The translations under genes were made by a program, and so were the position numbers. Below, piece after piece: positions 1 through 7,084 of a DNA stretch of 33,542 nucleotides; the stretch's first letter is position 1; every line of letters starts with the position of its first letter. The notes below the pieces were generated by a model. The model had not been told where the DNA came from, ran no database searches, and saw only the letters and a list, made by a program, of their open reading frames with translations. Origin of the DNA: Nitrospinota bacterium (GTDB lineage Bacteria; UBA8248); NCBI GenBank assembly GCA_029937135.1, contig JAPYQX010000003.1, forward strand, positions 1 to 33,542, read 5' to 3'.

Positions 1-123
1 GCCGAACGCACTCGGTTACAGTTACAAATAGAAATTGCGTGAAAGAAGTCATGGCTTCATAATTGGGATGCTTTGTAACAGGGAGGGTGGTTTGCTTCTT
101 TCCCTTCTCCAGGATCTTGAGTT

Positions 124-1458
124 GTGAATGAAATAGGCATCATTCAAAAGGGCGCCTCCGAGGCGGTGAAAAGTATTAGCGAGGGTGAAATCACCTCGGA
201 GGAGTTTGTCAGCGCCTGCCTTGAGCAGATTGACGCCAACGAGGAGAGAATCGGCGCCTGGACCCATCTGAACCGGGAATATGCCCTGATTCAGGCGCGG
301 GAAGCGGATTTGGCACGGGGGGAAGGCAAGAATCTTGGTCCTTTGCATGGGGTTCCGGTTGGCATCAAGGATATTATCGACACGGCCGATATGCCCACGG
401 AAGATGGCACTCCCCTTCATGCCGGCCGCCAACCCGCGGCTGACGCCTCGGTAGTTCAGCTTCTCCGCGAAGCGGGCGCGATTTTTATTGGAAAAACAGT
501 TACCACCGAGATGGCATGTTACGCCCCCGGCAAGACAGCTAATCCACACGACACCGCTCGTACCCCGGGGGGCTCATCGAGCGGGTCGGCCGCTGCGGTG
601 GCTTCGTATATGGTCCCCCTTGCTGTTGGAACGCAGACCAACGGATCGGTGATTCGTCCGGCTTCGTATTGCGGAGTCCACGGTTTCAAGCCGAGTCACG
701 GTTTTGTCTCACGGCATGGGCTTCTCAGTTTGTCCCGTTTTCTGGATCAAGTTGGAATGTTTGCCCGGTCGGTCGAGGATTTAGCCCTGATCGGCGATGT
801 GCTCATGGGATACGATGATCTCGATCCCGATATGCGGGTCAGATCGCGCTCGAATCTTGTCGAAACCGCGATGACTGAACCACCCGTTAGTCCGCGTCTG
901 GGATTTATCAGGACACCGGTATGGGACCAGGCCGATGACGACATAAAGGGTGGTTTTGAGGAACTGGTCGAGCATCTGGGTGAGGATGCCGAGGAAATTG
1001 CGCTTCCGGGAAATTTCGACAGTGTGGTCGATTTGCACCAAACGGTTATGGAAGCGGACATTGCAAGAAATTTTCACGATGACTATGAGCGAGGCAAAGA
1101 AAAAATCAGCCCCGTTCTTCGGGAAATGATCGAGCGGGGGCAAAAAGTTCTTGCGGTGGATTACACCCGGGCTATCGATCAGCGGTTGTATTTGAACGGA
1201 TTGCTTGGCCAGATATTTGATGTTTTCGATGCGATTATCACGCCGGCGGCCACCGGAGAAGCTCCCATCGGGCTGGAATCGACCGGGAGTCCTATTTTTT
1301 GCACGATATGGACTTTTTGCGGCGTTCCGGCGGTGACGATTCCTCTCCTGGAGGGCTCGAATGGGTTGCCCATCGGGGTCCAGTTGATTGGGCCCAAGGG
1401 CGATGACGCCAGGCTGCTCAGGACGGCCCGTTGGCTCGAAGGAGCAGTGAGCGAATAA
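124..1458 (+). CDS. Amidase-signature family hydrolase
   Basis: 444-residue amidase-signature enzyme, a family that hydrolyses carboxamides with a Ser-cisSer-Lys triad. The triad is visible: Lys82 in VGIKDIID, cis-Ser151 in the Gly/Ser-rich loop TPGGSSSGSAAAV, and nucleophile Ser175 in GTQTNGSVIRPAS. The 24-residue spacing between the serines is that of FAAH and GatA. The GTQTNGS form, rather than the GSDTGGS of GatA, together with the separate gatA at the right end, argues for a catabolic or detoxifying amidase and not the tRNA amidotransferase subunit. The start is GTG, with AGGA nine bases upstream. It is probably cytoplasmic, as no signal peptide is seen. A small membrane protein gene follows closely on the same strand. 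The substrate cannot be predicted. Confidence 0.9.
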   Translation: MNEIGIIQKGASEAVKSISEGEITSEEFVSACLEQIDANEERIGAWTHLNREYALIQAREADLARGEGKNLGPLHGVPVGIKDIIDTADMPTEDGTPLHAGRQPAADASVVQLLREAGAIFIGKTVTTEMACYAPGKTANPHDTARTPGGSSSGSAAAVASYMVPLAVGTQTNGSVIRPASYCGVHGFKPSHGFVSRHGLLSLSRFLDQVGMFARSVEDLALIGDVLMGYDDLDPDMRVRSRSNLVETAMTEPPVSPRLGFIRTPVWDQADDDIKGGFEELVEHLGEDAEEIALPGNFDSVVDLHQTVMEADIARNFHDDYERGKEKISPVLREMIERGQKVLAVDYTRAIDQRLYLNGLLGQIFDVFDAIITPAATGEAPIGLESTGSPIFCTIWTFCGVPAVTIPLLEGSNGLPIGVQLIGPKGDDARLLRTARWLEGAVSE

Positions 1459-1506
1459 TGTGGTACTTTAGTAAGAGAAGTGGATTTTGGGGAGGTTAAA
1501 AAACTG

Positions 1507-1683
1507 ATGGCGAATAAAATTGCCGGTTTTCTCGGTGTAACGATTGTCTTGGTGTTCCTCGGTATTTATATTTATAAAGTGCCGTCGATTCCTCTCGGGG
1601 TCATCATGTTTTGTGTGATGGTTATGATTTTGGTCGATTTCTACGATTCGTTGGTGACCGAAGATGGCGATGAAGGGAATTAG
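1507..1683 (+). CDS. Small two-helix membrane protein (hypothetical)
   Basis: 58-residue protein beginning MANKIAGFLG, with two hydrophobic segments (about residues 7-24 and 27-46) joined by a short KVPSIP turn, and an acidic tail ending EDGDEGN. The ATG at 1507 was chosen over an in-frame GTG at 1480 because GGGGAGG lies about 11 bases before it. It follows the amidase by 48 bases on the same strand and may be cotranscribed. The predicted topology is a helical hairpin with a polar C terminus. I do not recognise the family. Length and hydrophobicity resemble small inner-membrane accessory proteins, but no partner can be named. Confidence 0.6.
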   Translation: MANKIAGFLGVTIVLVFLGIYIYKVPSIPLGVIMFCVMVMILVDFYDSLVTEDGDEGN

Positions 1684-1701
1684 CCGGTTTCCTGAAAAAG
1701 T

Positions 1702-2283
1702 TTAAACACCGAAATCCTTGATTTTATGTTCATCCAGTCCCAGGGCATGGCCCATCTCGTGCAACAATAAATTTCCCATATAACCTCGATAAGCGCTTGA
1801 ATCTCCGCGGCAGTGAAACTTCATTGGCGCGGCGTAAATCTCGATAGCGCCCATCGCGGGGATCCAGACGGCAAGGGGGATGCTCCCCACATCCTTCACT
1901 ATTCCGGGCGAGGGAAGGGCCAATAAATGCACCGGGATGCCCCTTTTCTCTATTTCACGGGCCATATCCGGATGGATATCCATACGGATTACGGAATCGA
2001 GTATTTCCTCCATCTCGAGAATCTCATCCTCGAAAATTTCCGGATAAGCCGATTCCAGAAACTCACCTATATCCGCTTCGTCATCGGGCAGCTTCGAGTT
2101 GATTTCCTCGGGGGAAATGAACATCTCCCGGTAATCGGACATTTTAGTACGGCTGCTCACAAACGAATAAATCAATGCTCCCAGGAGAACGAACGAAATT
2201 AGCCATAACAGTCCCGCGATGGGTTCGATAATCGGTTTCCACCACCACCAGTTTAAAAAATTCCAGTCACCCAGATATCTCAT
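1702..2283 (-). CDS. Membrane-anchored minimal zincin (metallopeptidase-like)
   Basis: 193-residue protein. Residues about 17-42 form one transmembrane helix, preceded by an unusual run of four tryptophans (residues 12-15). The C terminus carries LLHEMGHALGLDEHKI, a zinc-protease HExxH motif (His175, Glu176, His179) followed by an acidic and histidine cluster at 184-186. The protein ends within about 10 residues of the motif, as in the minimal zincins of the DUF1025 (Zincin_1) type, where an acidic residue is thought to be the third ligand. A beta-strand-like segment with IEIYAAPMKF precedes the motif, as in that family. The ATG at 2283 is preceded by GGAGGG about 12 bases away; the frame stays open to 2373, so a longer N terminus is possible. 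Proteolytic activity is inferred only. Confidence 0.65.
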   Translation of the reverse strand: MRYLGDWNFLNWWWWKPIIEPIAGLLWLISFVLLGALIYSFVSSRTKMSDYREMFISPEEINSKLPDDEADIGEFLESAYPEIFEDEILEMEEILDSVIRMDIHPDMAREIEKRGIPVHLLALPSPGIVKDVGSIPLAVWIPAMGAIEIYAAPMKFHCRGDSSAYRGYMGNLLLHEMGHALGLDEHKIKDFGV

Positions 2284-2541
2284 CGTGCGTGCGAACACCC
2301 TCCTATCCAATGCACGACATATTAGCAGGGATAACTCCGGCGTGGCGCACGGCCGCCGGAAACGGCAGGCCATGAAAATCGGTTTTGAGCGCTCACTCGC
2401 AATACGGGCGTTGAGCCGCCACCGAAAAGGCGGACCCCCCTGGAATGAATCGCGAGTTCAGACCGGCTGCGGGAGGTTAATTCATGAGGAACGGACGTAA
2501 CCGAAAACCCTGATTACACATATGATCTATTCGCGGAGGGT

Positions 2542-2688
2542 CTAGACGCCGCCTCCACTCGGATTGTTGAATTTCCAGGCGTCTTTTTCATCGCTATGGG
2601 TGCTCCTCGCCCGGCCCCAATTGAGGAAATAAAAAGCGGTGAGGAAGGAAACGATCACCAAGCCCAAAAACGCGAAGTCCCAATTCAT
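2542..2688 (-). CDS. 48-aa single-span membrane protein (hypothetical)
   Basis: A short reading frame on the minus strand encodes 48 residues beginning MNWDFAFLGL. One transmembrane helix covers about residues 5-23, followed by a basic stretch (WGRAR) and a polar tail ending NNPSGGGV. The ATG at 2688 has AAAGGA nine bases upstream, a good ribosome binding site. The charge distribution (positive residues right after the helix) suits an N-out, C-in inner-membrane protein. It lies on the same strand as, and upstream of, the minimal zincin. No family is recognised. Its size, good RBS and clear helix make it more than a chance ORF, but no homologue could be checked. Confidence 0.5.
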   Translation of the reverse strand: MNWDFAFLGLVIVSFLTAFYFLNWGRARSTHSDEKDAWKFNNPSGGGV

Positions 2689-3125
2689 AGTCCAGGTTCC
2701 TTTCTAACTCAATATGAGTCAATCCACGGTCTCTAGCCTCTTGTTGATTGAAACCGCGTGAGGGCTCCTGAAATTCTCCCGAAGGCCGTGTCAAAATGAC
2801 AATAAGCCCCCCTCTCCCCCATAACCGCTGCGATTACCTAAACAATGGGTCACTCTGAAATTCGCCAGGGGGTGTCCGGCGGGGGGAATTCGCCGGGGGA
2901 AATTCGGAGATGTTCGCGGCAATCGTTCGCTCAGGTAGGGCCTGGAATTTTGGGGGATCACGGGGAATTTCGGAGTTGACCCAATTCTGGACATAAGCGG
3001 TGAGTCGCTAATGGAGCCGGAGTAATGGCCGGTTTTTTTCGGGGATGAGAAATTCAACGGGCCGGTTCCGGAAGTCGGAAAATCCGTGAAGCCGAATTAA
3101 TTGCTGAGCGCCGGCCGGCACCTCA
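2689..3125. other. Intergenic region with repeated G-runs
   Basis: No convincing gene is seen in these 437 bases. The segment 2868-2965 holds five G-runs of four to six bases (2868-2872, 2881-2886, 2895-2899, 2952-2956, 2962-2965). Two imperfect copies of AATTCGCC followed by five G's start at 2859 and 2887, a 28-base period. Further AATT(T)CGG fragments follow. A C-rich stretch lies at 2806-2820. Function unknown. Confidence 0.5.
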
Positions 3126-4730
3126 TCAGGGGGCGGCGATCTCCGGGGAGTTTTCCCGGAAAAACCGGGCGCGTGTTTCCTCGACCAGATGTTTTCCAAC
3201 GGCGAATTGCATCGTCGCCGGCATCGCCTTTTTTGCGAGGCGGAGCATGGCGGCCGATTTCTCGCGGATGTCCCACTGGGCGTGCGGGTCCTCGCGGAGG
3301 CGGGAGATGTGGTACAGCTCCCGCGCGTTCGCGGCGAAGACCACCTTGCGCCGATGCGCGTTGGTGAGGACATAAGGGGCCGCCGCTGGCGCCGTTTTAG
3401 CGATTTTCAGGTATGCGGCGTCGGTTTCCTCGATAACGCCCATGAAATCCGCCTCGGCTCCGGCGGCGGAGAGCGGCGCGGGCACCGTCACCCCCAGCGA
3501 GAGGTCGTAGGGCTGGGTGTTCATCGTGGCCATGCGGTGCCGCTTGAGTTGCCCGTAGCAGGCCGCCGAAAGCGTGATCTCAAATACGCATCGGACATTT
3601 TCAAATTCCCTGAGAACCGAATCATGCCCCTTCATATGGCGGAAGGTCTCGGCGATGAATCGCGCCCTCTCCTCGTCTCCCATCGCGCGGGCCACCGACC
3701 GGCATTCCTCGGCGGGCCGGGAAGAGGAGGAGTGCAACAACGTCGCCGTTACCAGAATATCCGCATCCGGGGTCGCATCCACCAACGAAACGTCCCCTTC
3801 GGCGAATAGCGGCGGAGAGACGGACAAGTGGCCGTACTGGGCGAACATCTCCTCGGAGGCCCGATGGAGATCCGGACGGGCTTTTACGTGGTATTCGCTG
3901 GCGTCGGTATATTTCACGAGCGAGGGCGCCACCCCCTCGATGGATTTGAATAGTTTTTGCCCGTATTCCCGTATTTCGCTCAAAGGGTGAGACGCGCAAC
4001 GGCAGATAACGTGCTCAAGGTTTCTGGCGCTGATCGTCATTCCCATCTGCGCCTCGGTGGCGAGGGAGACGATATAGCGGGCGTCCTCCTTGGCCCAGCC
4101 CTCGAGGGTTCTGTGGTTTTTCTTCGATTCTGCCAGTTCGGGATTGCGCTCGAATACCCAGGGGCGAAGCTTTTCGTAAAGGCGGTGATAACACGCGTTT
4201 TGAGACTTGATGGCCGAGAAGAAAAGTTTTTCGAGGCCCGCTTCCTTGATTTCCGCGGGGACGACAAAATCATCTTCGAGGAGAATATAGCGCTGGCTTT
4301 TTTCGGTGAAGGCGAGGAGCCGGAACTTCTGAATTTCCTCGACCGCGTAGCGGCTGACGCCGATGATGTCGATGTTAAACGAGGCGTGCTCGGCGACGGA
4401 ACTGTGGCCGAATCCGAAAATGATCCTGTCGTTGCTCTTTCGCGCTTTTTCGACCTCGGCCCGTGCGATGGCCCGCAGCTCGTCCACCGGGCGGGGGTCC
4501 CGGCTGATGCGCGCGTAGGCGGCGCTGATGGTCTCGGGGGTGAGATTGTCTTTTTCGAGAAATTCAGCCATGCGGTCCCGGACCCCGGCAATCCACTCCT
4601 TGAATTCCTCCCCGCTCATGGACTCCGCCCGCTCACGGGCCAGGCCGCTGGAGAGGGGTTCGAGAAGCTCGTTTCTGATTTCGCGAAGGACTTCGACATC
4701 GACGTTGTGGCCGGCAAGGACAATCCGCAT
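3126..4730 (-). CDS. Tandem-domain ThyX-like protein (flavin-dependent thymidylate synthase family)
   Basis: 534-residue protein, about twice the usual ThyX length, made of two related ThyX-like halves. ThyX uses FAD and methylene-tetrahydrofolate to make dTMP; its signature is RHRxxSxNxxSxRY. The first half has FGHSSVAEHASFNID at about 106-120, leading to KFRLLAFTEKSQRY (135-148): the SQRY end is kept but the RH at the start is lost. The second half has GHDSV at 369-372 and then RHRMATMNTQPYD (397-409): RHR and Asn are kept, the distal Ser and Arg are lost. The ATG at 4730 was chosen because homology begins there and GAAGG lies 10 bases upstream; the frame stays open to 4832. Long two-domain ThyX relatives are known in some bacteria (from memory, including chlamydiae). 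Whether this one makes dTMP is uncertain. Confidence 0.85.
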   Translation of the reverse strand: MRIVLAGHNVDVEVLREIRNELLEPLSSGLARERAESMSGEEFKEWIAGVRDRMAEFLEKDNLTPETISAAYARISRDPRPVDELRAIARAEVEKARKSNDRIIFGFGHSSVAEHASFNIDIIGVSRYAVEEIQKFRLLAFTEKSQRYILLEDDFVVPAEIKEAGLEKLFFSAIKSQNACYHRLYEKLRPWVFERNPELAESKKNHRTLEGWAKEDARYIVSLATEAQMGMTISARNLEHVICRCASHPLSEIREYGQKLFKSIEGVAPSLVKYTDASEYHVKARPDLHRASEEMFAQYGHLSVSPPLFAEGDVSLVDATPDADILVTATLLHSSSSRPAEECRSVARAMGDEERARFIAETFRHMKGHDSVLREFENVRCVFEITLSAACYGQLKRHRMATMNTQPYDLSLGVTVPAPLSAAGAEADFMGVIEETDAAYLKIAKTAPAAAPYVLTNAHRRKVVFAANARELYHISRLREDPHAQWDIREKSAAMLRLAKKAMPATMQFAVGKHLVEETRARFFRENSPEIAAP

Positions 4731-5139
4731 GGACGACAAACCTTCGTGGCAATTGGGGCGACTTGTTCGTTGAGGCGGAATTTCGGAAGGAAACCGATGA
4801 CCCATTATGGGGCCTTCCCGGGGAGGACTCAAGATGAATCTTTATTGCGACGATAAATTGTTTGAGGGGTTGTTTTTTAAGATGTTTTTCTCTTGTATTT
4901 ATCGAGCGAATAGATTTCAAATCCAATCCAGTTCAATTTCAAAGTATTGTGTATAACATTAGATTAATATATAGATTAAATAATTGCCCAAAAAGTAAAT
5001 TTGTATATTTTTTAAATATTTGCCTTGGTTTATTTTGAACCAATGGCCCGGATAAGTTTTTAGATAACAGTTTGATATTTGAATGTTGAAAATGGTCCGT
5101 ATTCCATTTTAGGAGGAGTTTTGCCGTGCGAGGGAAAAG
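4731..5139. other. AT-rich divergent intergenic region
   Basis: 409 bases between the minus-strand ThyX-like gene and the plus-strand island genes. From about 4850 to 5100 the sequence is strikingly AT-rich against a GC-rich background, with runs such as ATTAATATATAGATTAAAT around 4962-4980. It must hold promoters for both directions, but many weak -10-like hexamers occur and none pairs convincingly with a -35, so no promoter is called. AGGAGGAG at 5111-5118 is a strong ribosome-binding sequence, but the in-frame TTG at 5140 is too far from it. A GTG at 5126 fits it better, but that frame ends at about 5219. Confidence 0.5.
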
Positions 5140-5772
5140 TTGTCATTTTTTTTCAAAAGCCCCATTGTATCGACTGACACTTACCGCACTTTTGTTTCGT
5201 TTATTTTTTCCGCAGCAATGACGGAATGGGGGGCTACCTTCCTGGGAGTCAATCCCATACAAAAGAACTCCAAATTTATATGGGCTTATAATTTCCAAAT
5301 AGGTACTGAAAGTAGCGAAGTTTACCTGATCGTCGGCGGTTTTTTGTATGGTTGTGTCCTGGTTTGTTTGTATTGGATTTACATAGAAAAACTTACAACT
5401 ACGTTGATTCCCGAAGATCTTTTCGTTTTGTTTGTCGATCTGGTTGCGCTTTCGTTCATGGCCGGAGCGGCGGCCGCATGGCCGGAACCCAAGCTCTTTG
5501 TGGTGCTGGCTATCTCTACCATGATCCTCTTGATGGTTAGATTTGTTATTGCGTCGCGGTACGAAGAGCCTATATTTTATCGGAATCGTTATTTGGGCGG
5601 GTATATGAATTTGTATCCTAGGGATAAGTTGCTTCGAAATATTGCTAGTCTGTATTCTGTTTATTTTATTGTAGTATTTTTATTTTATGCCCGATCATTC
5701 TTTAATTCTATTGGGGGAGCGACCTTCGCGGAAATAATTAAGAAAGATGTTTCTGTTGAACTATATTATTAA
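5140..5772 (+). CDS. Multi-pass membrane protein of unknown function
   Basis: 210-residue hydrophobic protein with four clear membrane segments (about residues 62-84, 93-112, 117-137 and 168-188) and a weaker one near 14-32. A conserved-looking polar loop, YEEPIFYRNRYLGGYMN, lies between the third and fourth clear spans. The only start near the N terminus is TTG at 5140, with GAGGG about five bases upstream; an in-frame TAG at 5110 blocks further extension. ATG at 5218 is a shorter alternative. The 3' end overlaps the next reading frame by 26 bases in a different phase, so the two products are either translationally coupled or parts of one frameshifted protein. Base composition is much more AT-rich than the flanking genes, which suggests acquisition by transfer. 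No family is recognised. Confidence 0.6.
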   Translation: MSFFFKSPIVSTDTYRTFVSFIFSAAMTEWGATFLGVNPIQKNSKFIWAYNFQIGTESSEVYLIVGGFLYGCVLVCLYWIYIEKLTTTLIPEDLFVLFVDLVALSFMAGAAAAWPEPKLFVVLAISTMILLMVRFVIASRYEEPIFYRNRYLGGYMNLYPRDKLLRNIASLYSVYFIVVFLFYARSFFNSIGGATFAEIIKKDVSVELYY

Positions 5773-6868
5773 TGTGGCGATGTTGGCTGGAGTTTTGCTT
5801 ACATTTTTTTATACGGTTCGACATCATGGTGAAGAGGATGAATCCGAGTTCACGGATGTTGATCTGATAGATGAAGAAAATAAGCCCTTGCTCTGTCCGG
5901 CATATGGAAAAATTCCGGAAGATATAATAGCCAAAGTGTCAGAGCGGGTTTTTGCCGGGGAATTGAAATTTCGAAGATTTATATTGGAATCTCAAAATCA
6001 GCGGTCCACCTCCATTCCTTATCATCTCAGTAAAGTTAATGCGTACCGGGACATAGAAATCCAAGCTTTTATCATGAGCCATTTTGCGCAGGGCACAGAA
6101 ATTGAAATTCGTTCCATGTGGGTGTACCTGGCCCACTGGCTGGACGATATGTTCGATAATTATTATGCGGTGAAAATTGCCGATTTAGACCTCGAGGATA
6201 ATTTTGACGTTGCTGAAGTGCTTGGAAGGCTTGACCCTAGATTTGAGTCGCTATGGAAGAAAGCAGTTGAGTTTAGTTCGAATTCGAACACGCCGTTTAA
6301 CAAAGATCTGCTTGAAACCGGCATGCGGAGAATGATTATTGGAGGCCCCATGTTTTCGGGCCGGAGCGAAAATCATCACGGAAAATTTCGTCAAATGAAT
6401 CATCGAATCATATTAGGAAAACTAAACGTCAATCATGTTGTTCATTCACTTTTAGGATCTAGTTCTGGAAATAAAAACGCAATTGTTAGCGATAGGTATC
6501 TTGCCTATACGGCGAAAGTGGTAGTCGAGATATAGGACAGTTTTTCCGAAAGCGGTGATTTTGGAACGAGCATGCTCATGAATTTCTTTTACGCACCTGG
6601 ATTATTTCACCATGATTCCATGGCGGAATATAGATTTGAAGGGATTCCAACGTCCGCTGAAGAAGATAGGGATGCAGTAAGGAAAGTGTTAGAATTGGTT
6701 TGCGGTGAAATTATAAAATTGCCCCTGAAAAAGCGAAAAGATGTCCTCAGGCCGGTTCCGTTATTTGTTAAGTCTTTTGAGCCAATTTTGAGTGGTGCCG
6801 GTTTTTTAGATGTTTACAAAACTTTTCTTGAAAAAAATAAAATAAAGGAGGCTTTACCGAGTAAATGA
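5747..6868 (+). pseudogene. Unknown protein with N-terminal membrane helix and DDxxD-like motif, interrupted by one in-frame TAG
   Basis: One frame runs from ATG 5747 to the TGA at 6868 (373 positions) and is broken only by TAG at 6533-6535, codon 263. The part before the stop has a membrane helix (about residues 4-24), an acidic linker, and YLAHWLDDMFDNYYAV near 128-142. Its Asp133, Asp134 and Asp137 resemble the metal-binding aspartate motif of class I isoprenoid synthases. That resemblance is a motif-level hint only: no second NSE/DTE motif was located. The part after the stop continues in the same phase with protein-like composition (NFFYAPGLFHHDSMAEY and a Lys-rich tail) and has an internal ATG at 6572. 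Either the gene is decayed, the consensus base is wrong (for example CAG read as TAG), or the stop is read through. AT-rich like its overlapping upstream neighbour. Confidence 0.5.
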
Positions 6869-7048
6869 AAGAGAGCTTCAATTCCTCTTATGTGGTTGTG
6901 ATTTCATGGAAGTGAATGAATAGCCTTGTCCTAGCATCATCCCCCCCTATGGATGTGATTAGTTCAATCTGGCGATTTTTCCCTCGTTTTTAGTTTATTT
7001 CCGCATTGTCCCAGAGTTTTTGACATTTAAATTGCCTGCCAGTTTTTG

Positions 7049-7057
7049 TGGCATAAT
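7049..7057 (+). promoter_or_regulatory. Candidate extended -10 promoter for the efflux operon
   Basis: TGGCATAAT at 7049-7057 fits an extended -10 element (TGn followed by a TATAAT-like hexamer). A perfect TTGACA at 7020-7025 lies upstream, but the 26-base spacer is too long for a normal -35/-10 pair. Transcription would start near 7064, about 20 bases before the adaptor ATG. The placement is sensible; the assignment is an inference. Confidence 0.35.
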
Positions 7058-7084
7058 AGATAGCCCTACTTTGTTCTTTTACGT

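Noticed and set aside
2544..2584. AGACGCC...GGCGTCT inverted repeat followed by T's
   Set aside because: Loop of 27 bases and position inside the 48-aa gene; no plus-strand gene ends here, so it is probably chance.
3189..4856. Long open frames opposite the ThyX-like gene
   Set aside because: They are antisense shadows in GC-rich DNA with no domain content; the minus-strand ThyX-like homology explains the region.
5126..5219. GTG start 3' of AGGAGGAG for a leader peptide or the true start of the island gene
   Set aside because: Frame ends after about 31 codons and does not join the membrane protein; possible only if a further frameshift is assumed.
7020..7057. TTGACA paired with CATAAT as a classical promoter
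   Set aside because: Spacer of 26 bases is far outside 15-19; only the extended -10 reading is retained. A sigma-54 reading was also tried, but GG-to-GC spacing is off by one.
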